DNA of 64,000 bases from Microthrixaceae bacterium (GCA_011523825.1 WTFX01000010.1:1-64000); one strand, 5' to 3'; counted from the first letter of the stretch, positions 34,676 through 44,194 are shown. Numbers and translations are program-made. Notes: generated from the sequence alone by a model not told the origin.

Positions 34676-36478
34676 GTGACATCGCTCCCTGCACACGTGC
34701 ACCTCGCAGCTCGGCCAGAACGGCTCCGTCGCCGAGCATCGCCGCGGGCGTATGTCCGGCGCCTCGCTGCCGCTGCGATCGTTGCGGCGTTGGTTGCCGG
34801 GGCATGCGGGAGCGATCCTGCTGCGGAAGATTCGGCGCCTGAGACGACGGCCAGCGCCGCCGTCGACGCAGATGTCCCCGATGCCGCAGAGGAGTCCAGC
34901 GGCGGCACGCTCGTGCTGGCCGTCGAGCAGTGGCCCGAGTGCGTCAACCCGGTCACGTCGTGTGCCAATGCCACCTGGACGATCTGGTCGGTGCTGATCC
35001 ACTACCTGCCGAGGCTTATGGAGCTCGATCAGACGAACACCTACGTGGCGTCGTCGCTGCTCGTCGAGGAACCAACGGTTGCGAACGGCGGCCTCGTCAC
35101 CGCAGACGACGGCACGTTCACGCTCACCTACCGCCTGAACCCCGATGCGACGTGGAGCGACGGCACGCCCATCACCAGCACCGACGTCTGGTTCAGCTGG
35201 CGCGCCGGGCTCGACACCACCGGCACGCTCAGCACGATCGGTCTGGATCTCATCACCGACATCGACCATTCCGATCCCCACACGGCGGTCATCACGTTCA
35301 GCGAGCCGTACGCACCCTGGCCGACGCTGTTCGGCGGCCTGCTGCCGGCGCACGAGCTGGGCCCAGACACCGACATCGCCGACAAGTGGAACGACGAGAT
35401 CACGGTCTCGGGCGGGCCGTGGATCCAGGAGGAATGGAACCAGGAGCAGCACATCTTGGTACCCAACCGCAGCTACTGGGATGCCGAGCGCATCCCGCTG
35501 GTGGATCGGGTGGTGATGGTGCCTCGCGAGGACACCGACTCCGAACTGCTGGCGCTGCAGACCGGCGAAGCGATGGCCGCCTTCCCCCAGCCCTTCCCCG
35601 GTGCTCGCCAGCGCATCACCGGCGATCTGAGCTACAAGGTCGCCGAGGGCACCTACATGGAAGGCCTCTGGATCAATCAGAACGCGCCTGATCGCCGCTT
35701 CGACATGACGCGCAACGTCCGCCAGGCCGTCGCCTACGCACTCGACCGCGAGCGCATCGCCGAGATCGCGCTGGGCACGATCACTGCTGACCCGCCGGTC
35801 CTGCAGTGCACGGGATGGAACCCCGGGTTCGGTCCTTGGTGCCAGGACGACTTCGCGCGTTACACCCAGGATGCGGCCAAGGTCGCAGAGCTGCTCGAGG
35901 CCGAGGGCTGGACCCGGCCCGACCCCGAGGGGCTGTGGGTGAACGCCGACGGCGAAGAGCTGGTGCTGGCATGGAACACCGTCGCCGGCAACAACCGGCG
36001 CGAGGACGTGCAGGCGCTCGTGGTCGACATGACCGCTCCGCTGGGCATCGGCTGGGAGATCATCAACTACGACCCCGGCGAGCTGTTCCAGAACCGGCTG
36101 CCGGCGCTGAATTACGGACCGGTGGCGCTGTTCGCGAACAGCACCAATCCGGACCCCTCCGTGGCCAATCTCTATGACATCGACGGCATTCCCACCGAGG
36201 AGAACGAGTACACGGGCCAGAACTTCACGGCCTACCGCAATCAGCAGGCCAGCGATCTGGCGTTCGCCATCGACGCCGAGGTGGACCCGGACGCCCGCCT
36301 GGAGCTGGTCCACGAGTTGAGCCAGATCCTGGCCGCCGACGTGCCGTGGATCCCGCTGTACATGCTGCCCAACATGATCATCTGGGACACCACCGCGGTC
36401 TCAGGACCCGGGGCGTACGTGTCGAGTCCCTACGGCGGGTTCTTCGACATCTTCGACTGGACGGTCCACCCGAATTGA
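34676..36478 (+). CDS. Oligopeptide-type ABC transporter substrate-binding lipoprotein (family 5)
   Basis: This 600-residue family 5 extracellular solute-binding protein has an N-terminal basic stretch, a hydrophobic segment (about 30-43) and a lipobox-like 'LVAGAC' with Cys44. A low-complexity Ala/Glu/Asp linker follows, then family motifs 'YLPRLMELDQTNTYVASSLL', 'FTLTYRLNPDATWSDGTPITSTDVWFSW' and 'QAVAYALDRERIAEIAL'. It would capture peptides or similar solutes at the membrane. GTG at 34676 is the start. Permease genes follow after 78 bp. Confidence 0.87.
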   Translation: MTSLPAHVHLAARPERLRRRASPRAYVRRLAAAAIVAALVAGACGSDPAAEDSAPETTASAAVDADVPDAAEESSGGTLVLAVEQWPECVNPVTSCANATWTIWSVLIHYLPRLMELDQTNTYVASSLLVEEPTVANGGLVTADDGTFTLTYRLNPDATWSDGTPITSTDVWFSWRAGLDTTGTLSTIGLDLITDIDHSDPHTAVITFSEPYAPWPTLFGGLLPAHELGPDTDIADKWNDEITVSGGPWIQEEWNQEQHILVPNRSYWDAERIPLVDRVVMVPREDTDSELLALQTGEAMAAFPQPFPGARQRITGDLSYKVAEGTYMEGLWINQNAPDRRFDMTRNVRQAVAYALDRERIAEIALGTITADPPVLQCTGWNPGFGPWCQDDFARYTQDAAKVAELLEAEGWTRPDPEGLWVNADGEELVLAWNTVAGNNRREDVQALVVDMTAPLGIGWEIINYDPGELFQNRLPALNYGPVALFANSTNPDPSVANLYDIDGIPTEENEYTGQNFTAYRNQQASDLAFAIDAEVDPDARLELVHELSQILAADVPWIPLYMLPNMIIWDTTAVSGPGAYVSSPYGGFFDIFDWTVHPN

Positions 36479-36556
36479 ACGCCCGACTGAACGCTCGCTG
36501 CGTGAGAACGCCCCAAGCGAACGACTAGCCGGCGAGCGGCTGGCAGGCTCTCGACC

Positions 36557-37543
36557 GTGACGCGCTACGTCCTGCGCCGCATTGCGACGATGGCGCCGAT
36601 CCTGCTGGCCATCTCGATCGCTGTGTTCTGGGCAGCGAACCGGATCGCCAGGCCGGGGGGCGACCTGGCCATCAATCCCAGAGTCACCCCGGCGGACCGG
36701 GCTGACTATTTTGAATCGCTGGGGCTCAACGATCCGTTCTTCTTGCGCTACCTGAGTTGGCTGGGCGACTTCGTGAGGGGCGATCTGGGCACGTCGCTCG
36801 TACGCAACGGATCCGACGTGTGGCCATTCGTGCGCACAGCGTTGGCCAACACGCTGGTGCTGGTGAGCTTGGCGGTTGTGCTCTCGCTGGTGGCGGGAAT
36901 CACGATCGGCGCGATCTCGGCCATTCGCCGCGGCTCGTTCATCGACTACTCGGCCACCACGGTCTCGTTCTTGGGGATTTCGATCCCGGTGTTCTGGCTC
37001 GGCCTGATGCTGCAGCTCTTCTTCGGGCTGTACCTGGCGAATTGGCTGGGCATCACGCCACCGTTGCTGCCGACTGCAGGGCTCTACTCGCCGGGCCAGC
37101 AGGGCTTCGATCTGGTGGATCGCCTGCGGCATCTGGTGCTGCCAGCTATGACGCTGTCGCTCCAGCTCATCGCGGTTTACAGCCGTTACATGCGGGCAAG
37201 CCTGCTCGATGTCATGAGCTCGGATCACATCCGGGCCGCCCGTGGCAGGGGCTTGCGGGAGCGCACCGTGGTGGTCCGCCACGGCGTGCGCAACGCGCTG
37301 ATCCCGGTGACGACGCAGGCCGCAGTCGACATGGGACAGCTCGTGGGCGGGCTCATCGTGACCGAGCTGGTGTTCCAGTACCCGGGCATGGGCCGGCTGT
37401 TCGTCGATGCCATGACCGGGGGCGACTACCCCATGCTGCTGGCGATCACCATGATCGTCGCCGCCGCGGTGATGTTGTTGAATCTGGCCGCCGATCTGTT
37501 CTACGGCGTGCTCGACCCGAGGATCCGTCGTGGCAGCCGCTGA
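36557..37543 (+). CDS. Dipeptide/oligopeptide ABC transporter permease (DppB type)
   Basis: The 328-residue permease has six predicted transmembrane segments and the binding-protein-dependent EAA-like loop 'DHIRAARGRGLRERTVVVRHGVRNALIPV', followed by 'LVGGLIVTELVFQYPGMGRL'. It begins 'VTRYVLRRIATMAPILLAIS', normal for DppB. The GTG start is at 36557. It overlaps the next permease gene by 14 bp. Confidence 0.9.
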   Translation: MTRYVLRRIATMAPILLAISIAVFWAANRIARPGGDLAINPRVTPADRADYFESLGLNDPFFLRYLSWLGDFVRGDLGTSLVRNGSDVWPFVRTALANTLVLVSLAVVLSLVAGITIGAISAIRRGSFIDYSATTVSFLGISIPVFWLGLMLQLFFGLYLANWLGITPPLLPTAGLYSPGQQGFDLVDRLRHLVLPAMTLSLQLIAVYSRYMRASLLDVMSSDHIRAARGRGLRERTVVVRHGVRNALIPVTTQAAVDMGQLVGGLIVTELVFQYPGMGRLFVDAMTGGDYPMLLAITMIVAAAVMLLNLAADLFYGVLDPRIRRGSR

Positions 37544-38456
37544 GACCCCCGTCGTCGAACGGCCGGCGGTCCTCGTCTGGCGCAGGTTCTCCCATCGCCG
37601 CGTCGCGCTGGTGTCGCTGGCGGTGCTCGTGGGCATTGCGCTGGCGACAGTCGGTGCCGAGCTGCTGGCGCCGTACCCGCAGGGCCGCACGCACGCCACC
37701 GACGTGCTCGCCGATCCGGGTCGCGACTACCTGTTAGGCACCGACACCCTCGGCCGGGACACGCTGAGCCAGATGCTCTACGCCGGCCGGGTCACCCTCG
37801 CGGTCGGCGTGTCGGTGGCGCTGCTGGCAACCTTCGGCGGGACGCTGATCGGCATGGTCGCGGGCTACGTGGGCGGTGCCGTCGACGCAGCGCTGATGCG
37901 GCTGACCGACACGCTGCTCGCCTTGCCTGGCTTGATGGTGGTGATGATGGGCGCCCGGATGCTGGGCGACGGCATCTTCGACGTGGTGCTGGTGCTGTCG
38001 CTGCTGGGATGGATGGCGGTGGCCCGGATCATCCGGGGCAAGGTGCTGTCGCTGCGCGAGCAGGAATTCGTCGCTGCGGCACGGGCGATGGGAGCGGGCC
38101 CTGGGCGAGTCATGTTCCGTCACCTGCTGCCGAATCTGGTGGGGGAGATGGCCGTGGCGGTCTCGCTTGCGACGGCGGGCGCCATCCTGGCCGAGTCGGT
38201 GCTCAGCTTCCTGGGGTTCGGCGTCAGCGCAGCCCACACGCCCACCTGGGGGAACATGCTGGGCGGCAACGAGGGCTTCATGACGGTCGCGCCGTGGTTG
38301 GTGATCTCGCCGGGCATCGCCATCGTCGTCACCGTCTTGGCCGTCAATTTCGTCGGTGACGGCCTGCGCGACGCATTCGACGTGCGCAGCGACGGGCAAG
38401 AGCGACAGCCCCGCCGAGCATCGCCGCGGGGTGCAAGCGCCGGAACGCCCCGATAG
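37530..38456 (+). CDS. Dipeptide/oligopeptide ABC transporter permease (DppC type)
   Basis: The 308-residue partner permease has a first helix at about 25-45, 'LLGTDTLGRDTLSQMLYAGRVTLAVG' (DppC signature), an EAA-like loop ('EFVAAARAMGAGPGRVMFRHLLPN') and C-terminal 'VVTVLAVNFVGDGLRDAFD'. Start is GTG at 37530, inside the DppB gene. No ATP-binding subunit follows; the next gene is for HU. The importer must borrow ATPases encoded elsewhere, or is incomplete. Confidence 0.9.
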   Translation: MAAAETPVVERPAVLVWRRFSHRRVALVSLAVLVGIALATVGAELLAPYPQGRTHATDVLADPGRDYLLGTDTLGRDTLSQMLYAGRVTLAVGVSVALLATFGGTLIGMVAGYVGGAVDAALMRLTDTLLALPGLMVVMMGARMLGDGIFDVVLVLSLLGWMAVARIIRGKVLSLREQEFVAAARAMGAGPGRVMFRHLLPNLVGEMAVAVSLATAGAILAESVLSFLGFGVSAAHTPTWGNMLGGNEGFMTVAPWLVISPGIAIVVTVLAVNFVGDGLRDAFDVRSDGQERQPRRASPRGASAGTPR

Positions 38457-38474
38457 ACAGCGGGCCGCAATTCC

Positions 38475-38506
38475 ACCACTTCAGGGCTTTTGTGTGCTGA
38501 GGTGGT
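38475..38506 (+). terminator. Hairpin between the ABC operon and the HU gene
   Basis: ACCACTTCAG (38475-38484) pairs with CTGAGGTGGT (38497-38506), ten base pairs with one G-T wobble, around a 12-base loop that holds a TTTT. It is placed to end the importer operon. No T-run follows, so it could instead be a leader structure for HU. Confidence 0.4.
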
Positions 38507-38537
38507 ACCCCGAATCGTTTCAGAGAGGAACTGGACC

Positions 38538-38816
38538 GTGGCGAACAAGGCAGAGACCATCAAGGCAGTAGCCGGCGAAGCCGGTGTGACTGCGAGCGAC
38601 GCGGAGCGGACGCTGTCAGCATTCTTCGATCTCGTGGCAGCAGAAGTGAAGGCCGGCGGCAAGGTGACCTGGCCGGGATTCGGCTCCTTCTCCATGTCTG
38701 AGCGCGGTGCCCGCATGGGCCGCAACCCCCAGACCGGCGAGTCCATTCAGATCGGTCCGAGCCGTTCGCTGAAGCTGGCAACTGCTGCTGCCATGAAGAA
38801 GCAGCTGATGGCCTGA
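38538..38816 (+). CDS. HU-family DNA-binding protein
   Basis: The 92-residue histone-like protein has 'VANKAETIKAVAGEAGVTASDAERTLSAFFDLVAAEVKAGGKVTWPGFGSFSM' and 'RMGRNPQTGESIQIGPSRSLKL', the HU/IHF core with the beta-arm 'RNPQTGE'. The GTG at 38538 has AGAGGAA upstream and gives a standard N-terminus. There is no Lys/Ala-rich C-terminal tail such as mycobacterial HupB has. It has its own leader and is likely transcribed alone. Confidence 0.92.
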   Translation: MANKAETIKAVAGEAGVTASDAERTLSAFFDLVAAEVKAGGKVTWPGFGSFSMSERGARMGRNPQTGESIQIGPSRSLKLATAAAMKKQLMA

Positions 38817-38824
38817 GCTGACGC

Positions 38825-40129
38825 TCAGCTCAACGGCGCCGACTGCGGCGCCACACCATTCCTGCGGCGCATCGTCGCCATGCAGACACCCGACGTGAGC
38901 GCGATTGCTGCGATAGCCCAGTACGTCGCGCTGAAATCGCCGGTGCGGTCGGCGAGCCAACCGCTCGCGGCCGGACCGACCACCGAAGCTGGGCCGTAGA
39001 ACATCGTCATGGTTCCGAGGACCGCCGCGAATGTCCGGTCCGAGACGTGATCGCTGACGAACGTGGCGGTGAGCGACGGGAACGAGAATGACGCGCCGCC
39101 GAAGATCACCACGGCGATGATGACGATCGCGCCGCTGGGGATCTGCGCCGCCAAGATGGCGCCGGCAACGGCGCTGAGGGCCATGACCGTCGCCATGGTC
39201 GCGGGACGTCCGATCCGATCGCTGAGACGTCCGAACGCAAGCGCGCCCACGATCGAGCCGGCGCCCATCACGGAGAATGCGAGCGTTGCAGCCGTGCGGC
39301 TGAAGTCGTGATCGCTCTCGAGCGTCCGCCCCAGAAAGTTCGCGAACGACGACGCCATATAGGCGAACCCGACGTATGCGGCGACGGCTCGCTTCCAGCC
39401 ATGGATCTGTCGCAGCGCTCCCAGGCCGCCCACGGCCGCGACCCGCTCGGTGCGCCGAGCCCGAACCAGCAGCGACAGCGCCAGCAACAGCAAGACCGAG
39501 AGCGCCGCCTGGGCCAACCAGACAGGGCGCCAGAGCGCATCGTCGCCTGCCGCGTTGCGCAAGGCGGTCGTGGCGATGGGTACGCCGATCAAAGCGGCAC
39601 CCATCGTGGCGGTGAGCGTGCCCAGCGCCGCTCCGCGGCGAGACGCTGGCACGCCTTCGCTGGCGATGACCGGCGCGGTGAGCCAGATGCCGCCGCCACC
39701 CAGCCCAGCGAGCGCGGTGCCGATCACGATGGCCGCCGGGCTCGACGCAGTGCCGATTACTGCGAGGCCCAATGTGGAAGTGACGATGCCGGCGCGCAGC
39801 AAGGTGAACGGCTCTATTCGGCCGGCAGTGAACGTGACGATGATCACGCCGGTGAAGTAGGCGCCCATGTTGGCGGAGCCGAGCGCGCCGATCAGCGTGT
39901 CGCTGAGCTCGAGATCATCGGCCATCGCGGGCACTAGCACCCCCACTGTGGCCCGCCCGAAGACGTGCGACACGACCCCGGAGAGAGCCACCAGCACCAC
40001 CCGGCCCCATCGCACCCGCTCTCGCGGGGTTCCGTCCGCGGGCGGCGAACCGGCGCCGTCGCCAAATCGGCCTGGGCTTGAAGCAATCGGACCTGGCGAA
40101 ATCCCGAAGACGTCGGGCAGGCGGCCCAT
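38825..40129 (-). CDS. MFS transporter
   Basis: This 434-residue permease has twelve predicted hydrophobic helices. The first begins near residue 42 ('WGRVVLVALSGVVSHVFGRATVGVLVPAM'), after a 40-residue Gly/Pro-rich cytoplasmic tail. The mid-loop 'FGRLSDRIGRPATM' is the MFS motif A repeated between helices 8 and 9. It is a small-molecule secondary transporter of unknown substrate. Its start is 20 bp from the P450 stop on the same strand, so the P450 gene may be read with it. Confidence 0.85.
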   Translation of the reverse strand: MGRLPDVFGISPGPIASSPGRFGDGAGSPPADGTPRERVRWGRVVLVALSGVVSHVFGRATVGVLVPAMADDLELSDTLIGALGSANMGAYFTGVIIVTFTAGRIEPFTLLRAGIVTSTLGLAVIGTASSPAAIVIGTALAGLGGGGIWLTAPVIASEGVPASRRGAALGTLTATMGAALIGVPIATTALRNAAGDDALWRPVWLAQAALSVLLLLALSLLVRARRTERVAAVGGLGALRQIHGWKRAVAAYVGFAYMASSFANFLGRTLESDHDFSRTAATLAFSVMGAGSIVGALAFGRLSDRIGRPATMATVMALSAVAGAILAAQIPSGAIVIIAVVIFGGASFSFPSLTATFVSDHVSDRTFAAVLGTMTMFYGPASVVGPAASGWLADRTGDFSATYWAIAAIALTSGVCMATMRRRNGVAPQSAPLS

Positions 40130-40148
40130 CAGAAGAGACCGGCGCGGG

Positions 40149-41366
40149 TCAGTTCCCCGGCGTGAACCTGATCGGCAGCACCGCCGGGCCCCAGATGCCG
40201 TTCGACAGCGGCTTCCACTCCACGTCCCCGTCGAGGCGCAGGTCCGGCATGCGTTTAGCGATGGCCTTGAAGGCTTCCTGCAGTTCGGCCCGGGCCAGGA
40301 AGGCCCCCAGGCAATGGTGAATCCCGCTGCCGAAGGTCATGTGGGGCGTGCCTGACCGGCGGGTGATGTCGAAGTCGGTGGGTTCAGCGAACTTTGCGTC
40401 GTCATAGTTCGCGCCCACCAAGCTCGGGAAGATGAAGGTGTTGGGCGGAAACTCGATGTCCCGGTAGGTGATCGGCTGGCTGGCGTAGCGGGCGGTGCCC
40501 CGGATGGCACCGAGGTAGCGCATGACCTCTTCCACCGCACCCTGCGCCAGGGAGGGCTCTTCGGCAAGCAACTGAAGCTGATCTGGATGCTGCGCGAACA
40601 GCGCTGCCGCGCACGCAAGCTGATTGCGAGTGGTATCGGTGCCCGCGAGCAGCAGGGAGTTCGCAAGCGACAGGAGCTCGTCGGTGGAGAGCCGATCTCC
40701 CGCCTCCTCAACGGCGATGAGGTCTGACAGCAGGTCGTCGCGCGGCTTCGATCGGCGCTCGGCGATGAGCGCCAGCATGTACGTCTCCATCTCGTCCTGC
40801 GCAGCGACGATTGCCGGACCGTCGCGGTGCAGGTTGCCGTTGAAGATTCGGAAGATGTCGGTGGCAAGCCGGCCAAACAGCTTCCAGTCCTCACGCGGGG
40901 CACCGAGCATCTCGCAGATGATCGGGATCGGGTATGGCTCGCACACTTCGCTGACGAACTCGGCACTGCCGCGAGCGCAGATCGGGTCGAGCAACTCGTC
41001 GATCACTTCTGCCATGAACGGCCGCAGCCGTTCAGCCGATTTCGGCGTGAAGGCCGGTCCGACCAGGCGCCGGATCCGGTGATGCTCCTCACCCTCCATC
41101 GCCAGAATGTTGCGACTGCTGCGCCTGCGGAAATCCGGATTGTCGTAGCCCTGCATGTCCGCAATGAGCCCGATGGCCGAGTGCCAGCGGTCGTCGCGCA
41201 GCATGGCTGTGGCATCGTCGTATCGCGTGATGACGTAGCCCAGCGGGGTACGCACGATCCAGTCATCGTTCTCGAGGAGGTCGAGCAGCGCCTGCCGCTG
41301 TTCCTCCCACGTGACCGGATCCAGCTCCGCTTCGGGCATCTCCACATCAGCAACCGGCACGGCCAT
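40149..41366 (-). CDS. Cytochrome P450
   Basis: The 405-residue bacterial P450 has the I-helix oxygen motif 'AGTDTT' (241-246), ExxR at Glu280-Arg283, and the heme loop 'FGSGIHHCLG' (345-354) with axial Cys352. It is soluble (no anchor) and would need ferredoxin and reductase, which are not nearby. Substrate unknown; sterols, terpenoids and fatty acids are usual for actinobacterial CYPs. ATG at 41366. Confidence 0.95.
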   Translation of the reverse strand: MAVPVADVEMPEAELDPVTWEEQRQALLDLLENDDWIVRTPLGYVITRYDDATAMLRDDRWHSAIGLIADMQGYDNPDFRRRSSRNILAMEGEEHHRIRRLVGPAFTPKSAERLRPFMAEVIDELLDPICARGSAEFVSEVCEPYPIPIICEMLGAPREDWKLFGRLATDIFRIFNGNLHRDGPAIVAAQDEMETYMLALIAERRSKPRDDLLSDLIAVEEAGDRLSTDELLSLANSLLLAGTDTTRNQLACAAALFAQHPDQLQLLAEEPSLAQGAVEEVMRYLGAIRGTARYASQPITYRDIEFPPNTFIFPSLVGANYDDAKFAEPTDFDITRRSGTPHMTFGSGIHHCLGAFLARAELQEAFKAIAKRMPDLRLDGDVEWKPLSNGIWGPAVLPIRFTPGN

Positions 41367-41445
41367 GGGCGCACCCTAACCAGCCCGGCTCAGGCGCCCG
41401 CCCCGGCTCGGGCACGCCGGCAGGTGCAGCCGTAGCATTCGGGCA

Positions 41446-42183
41446 ATGAGCGCTTCCGCAGAATCGAACGACGGCCCCAGCGGTGACAGCACCGTCTCTG
41501 CAGCGCGGCACGGCAGCGTGCTGCTGGTGCGGGTGGACGACGGCAAGGCCAACGCCTTCTCCGTGCCGATGCTGGCAGCGCTCGATGCGCAGATCGACAT
41601 TGCCGAAGCTGACGAAGACATCAAAGCGGTGGTGATCGCGGGCAACGACCGGGCGTTCTTCGCCGGATTCGACCTCAACGTGATCCGCGGTGGCGATCGG
41701 GCGGCCATGACCGAACTGGTCATCGCTGGCGGTGCGATGGTGCGTCGGGCATACGGGTCATCGGTCCCGGTGGTGGCGGCCTGCACCGGTCATGCGGTCG
41801 CGGCGGGTGCCTTGCTGCTGCTCGGCTGTGACCACCGTGTCGGGCCCGACGCGCCCGTCAAGATCGGCCTGAACGAGGTGGCCATAGCGCTGACGCTGCC
41901 GGACTGGGCCATGACGATCTCCAAGGAACGGCTGTCGCGCCGTCACTTGCAGCGCTGCGTGGCCAACGCGCGTCTGCTCGACGGCAACGGAGCGGTCGAG
42001 GCCGGCTACCTGGATGAAGCAGTCAGCCCCGATGCCGTCGTGGACAGAGCGCTGGAGGTGGCCGCGGACTTGGCAGAGACGCTTGACGCTCGCGCCTATG
42101 CCGGCACGGTGCGCGCGCTGCGCGGCGATGTCCTCGCCGCAATGGACGCTTCGGTCGAGCGGGACCGGGCCGCTGCGGCGTGA
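41446..42183 (+). CDS. Enoyl-CoA hydratase/isomerase (crotonase) family protein
   Basis: This 245-residue crotonase has 'AFFAGFDLNVI' in the first oxyanion strand, 'VVAACTGHAVAAGALLLLGCDHRVG' in the second, and 'KIGLNEVAIALTLPDW'. The position of the second catalytic Glu is Glu in 'NEVAI'; the first common Glu is not obvious. It may hydrate or isomerise an enoyl-CoA, or catalyse another crotonase reaction. The divergent P450 gene lies 79 bp away. Confidence 0.85.
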   Translation: MSASAESNDGPSGDSTVSAARHGSVLLVRVDDGKANAFSVPMLAALDAQIDIAEADEDIKAVVIAGNDRAFFAGFDLNVIRGGDRAAMTELVIAGGAMVRRAYGSSVPVVAACTGHAVAAGALLLLGCDHRVGPDAPVKIGLNEVAIALTLPDWAMTISKERLSRRHLQRCVANARLLDGNGAVEAGYLDEAVSPDAVVDRALEVAADLAETLDARAYAGTVRALRGDVLAAMDASVERDRAAAA

Positions 42184-42245
42184 GGCGGCACTCTCGGACA
42201 ACGCCGTGACACAGTGATGAGGGTCAGCGGAATGGAGACTCGGCG

Positions 42246-43265
42246 ATGAAAGCAATCGTCTTCGACGAGCACGGCGACATCGATGTGCTCGCGTACCGCG
42301 ATATCGACACGCCAGACCTGCAACCGGGCGAAGTGCGCATCGCGGTGCGGGCCTGCTCGCTCAACTACCACGACGTGTTCACCCGCAGGGGCATGCCCGG
42401 CATCAAGGTGCCGCTGCCGGGCATCCCCGGCTGCGACGCGGCCGGTCAGGTCGCCGAGCTGGGGCCGGGCGTGGAGGGCTGGTCGGTCGGAGACCGGGTG
42501 CTGGCGGACCCGGTGCACTGGGACCGCGAGACCGGCAAGATCTTCATGATCGGCGACACCCTGTGGGGCGCGTATGCCGAGTACGTCACGGTGCGCGACA
42601 GCCAGCTGATTTCGCTTCCCGACGACGTCTCCTACGCCGACGCTGCTTGCCTGCCGGTGGCGTACGGGACTGCGCACCGGATGATGATCACCCGGGGGGA
42701 GGTGGGCCCCGACGACTCGGTGCTGATCCTGGGTGCCAGCGGGGGAGTGGGCACCAGCGCGCTGCTGATCTCCAAGATGCGCGGCGCCAAGGTGATCGCC
42801 GCTGCCGGAACCGACGAGAAATGCCAGCGCCTCGCCGAGCTTGGTGCTGACGAGACCATCAACTACTCCGAAGTGGACATCGCTCGCTACTGCCGCGAAC
42901 AGACCGGCGGTTTGTTCGCCGGAGGCGGCTACGACGTCGTGGTGAACTTCACCGGCGGCGACACGTGGGCCCGCTCGCTGCGGTGCGTGCGCCAGCGGGG
43001 CCGGGTGCTCACCTGCGGGGCGACGGCGGGCTACGACCCGCCGACCGACCTGCGGTTCATCTGGACCGCCGAGATGGACATCCGCGGTTCCAACGGCTGG
43101 CAGCGGAGCGACCTCGACGAGCTCTTGCGGCTGGTCCAGACAGGTGACCTGGTGCCGGTCATCGACTCAGAGGTGCCGCTGCCCGACGGCGTGGAGGCAC
43201 ACCGGGCGATGGAGGAGCGCCGCTTCTTCGGCAAGATCGTCATCACTGCCGACGCGCCCGTCTGA
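42246..43265 (+). CDS. Quinone oxidoreductase-like medium-chain dehydrogenase/reductase
   Basis: The 339-residue MDR has 'CSLNYHDVFTRRGMPGIKVPLPGIPGCDAAGQV', the nucleotide-binding 'GASGGVG', and 'GYDVVVNFTGGDTWARSLRCVRQRGRVLTCG'. The Cys/His ligands for catalytic and structural zinc found in alcohol dehydrogenases are not visible, so it belongs to the zinc-free quinone-reductase or enoyl-reductase branch. NADPH is the likely cofactor. It is followed by the amidohydrolase gene after 11 bp. Confidence 0.86.
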   Translation: MKAIVFDEHGDIDVLAYRDIDTPDLQPGEVRIAVRACSLNYHDVFTRRGMPGIKVPLPGIPGCDAAGQVAELGPGVEGWSVGDRVLADPVHWDRETGKIFMIGDTLWGAYAEYVTVRDSQLISLPDDVSYADAACLPVAYGTAHRMMITRGEVGPDDSVLILGASGGVGTSALLISKMRGAKVIAAAGTDEKCQRLAELGADETINYSEVDIARYCREQTGGLFAGGGYDVVVNFTGGDTWARSLRCVRQRGRVLTCGATAGYDPPTDLRFIWTAEMDIRGSNGWQRSDLDELLRLVQTGDLVPVIDSEVPLPDGVEAHRAMEERRFFGKIVITADAPV

Positions 43266-43276
43266 GCAGCGCTGCC

Positions 43277-44158
43277 ATGGCCCGCGACGGGAGTCCTCCG
43301 GCCGGCAGCGGCGACAGCGACGACGTAGCCGTCATCGACTTCCGGTTCCGGCCCATCGGGGCGCGCAGCTGGACGCCCGGGACCACCTACCACTACCTCG
43401 AGCGGATGAGGCTCGAGCCGTGTCCCAGCTTCGTGCAGCAGTCCCGTGAGCTGATGTTCGCCGAGATGGACGAGGCCGGGATCTCGCTGGGCGTCATCGG
43501 CGTGCCCGGGCCGACGGGCATCCGTGGGCTGGACCCCACCGGCTCGGCTGAGATCCGCCAGATCGTCTCGGCGCACCCGGACCGGTTCGTGGGGTTCGGG
43601 TCGGTCGAGCCAAGTGATGTCGACGCTGCTGTCGTGGCGGTCGGCGAGTTGGCGGCACAGGGCATGCGTGGCGTGACGGTCGACCCGTCCACCGCGCGGA
43701 CCAGCCGCAGGTTCGGTGATCGGGCGCTGTACCCGATCTACGAGGAGGCGCAGCGCCTCGGCCTCATCGTGTCCACCACGATGAGCTGTTTGCTGGGTCC
43801 GTACCAGGACGACTGCCGCCCCGAGTACGTCGACCACGTCGCCACCGACTTTCCCGGTCTCACCGTGTCCATTCAGCACGGCGGCTGGCCATATGTGCGC
43901 GAGGCGCTCGGCGTGGCGTACAAGCAGCCCAACGTCGTGATCGTGCCGGGTCAGTACGTCCACTACGGCTTCCCCGGCTCCGAGGACTACGTGACGGCTC
44001 TGGCCCGCCAGCTTCCCGACCAGATCCTGTTCGGCAGCGTCTATCCCAACTGCGGTCCGCTCACCGACTTGCGCCGCATCGTCGCTGGGTGGCAACTGCC
44101 ACAGGACATCGAGCGCAAGTACCTGCGCGACAACGCCGCCCGCGTCCTGGGCCTGTAG
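43277..44158 (+). CDS. Amidohydrolase-2 family metal-dependent hydrolase
   Basis: The 293-residue protein has the Amidohydro_2 pattern 'VIDFRFRP', 'AEMDEAGISLGVIGVPGPTG', 'ADPDRFVGFGSVEP'-like strand, 'VSIQHGGWPYVREAL' and 'QILFGSVYPNCGP' near the end. The usual N-terminal HxH is 'DFRFRP', which lacks both His residues, so metal binding may differ and non-hydrolytic decarboxylase-like activity is possible. Forms an operon with the quinone oxidoreductase gene. Substrate unknown. Confidence 0.75.
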   Translation: MARDGSPPAGSGDSDDVAVIDFRFRPIGARSWTPGTTYHYLERMRLEPCPSFVQQSRELMFAEMDEAGISLGVIGVPGPTGIRGLDPTGSAEIRQIVSAHPDRFVGFGSVEPSDVDAAVVAVGELAAQGMRGVTVDPSTARTSRRFGDRALYPIYEEAQRLGLIVSTTMSCLLGPYQDDCRPEYVDHVATDFPGLTVSIQHGGWPYVREALGVAYKQPNVVIVPGQYVHYGFPGSEDYVTALARQLPDQILFGSVYPNCGPLTDLRRIVAGWQLPQDIERKYLRDNAARVLGL

Positions 44159-44194
44159 ATCCCGACTGCCCTCGTTCGAGATGCGAGCTCGTGC

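Noticed and set aside
34652-36313. 553-codon leftward frame opposite the binding-protein gene
   Set aside because: The composition is typical of an antisense shadow; the rightward gene has a signal peptide, lipobox-like site and family 5 motifs.
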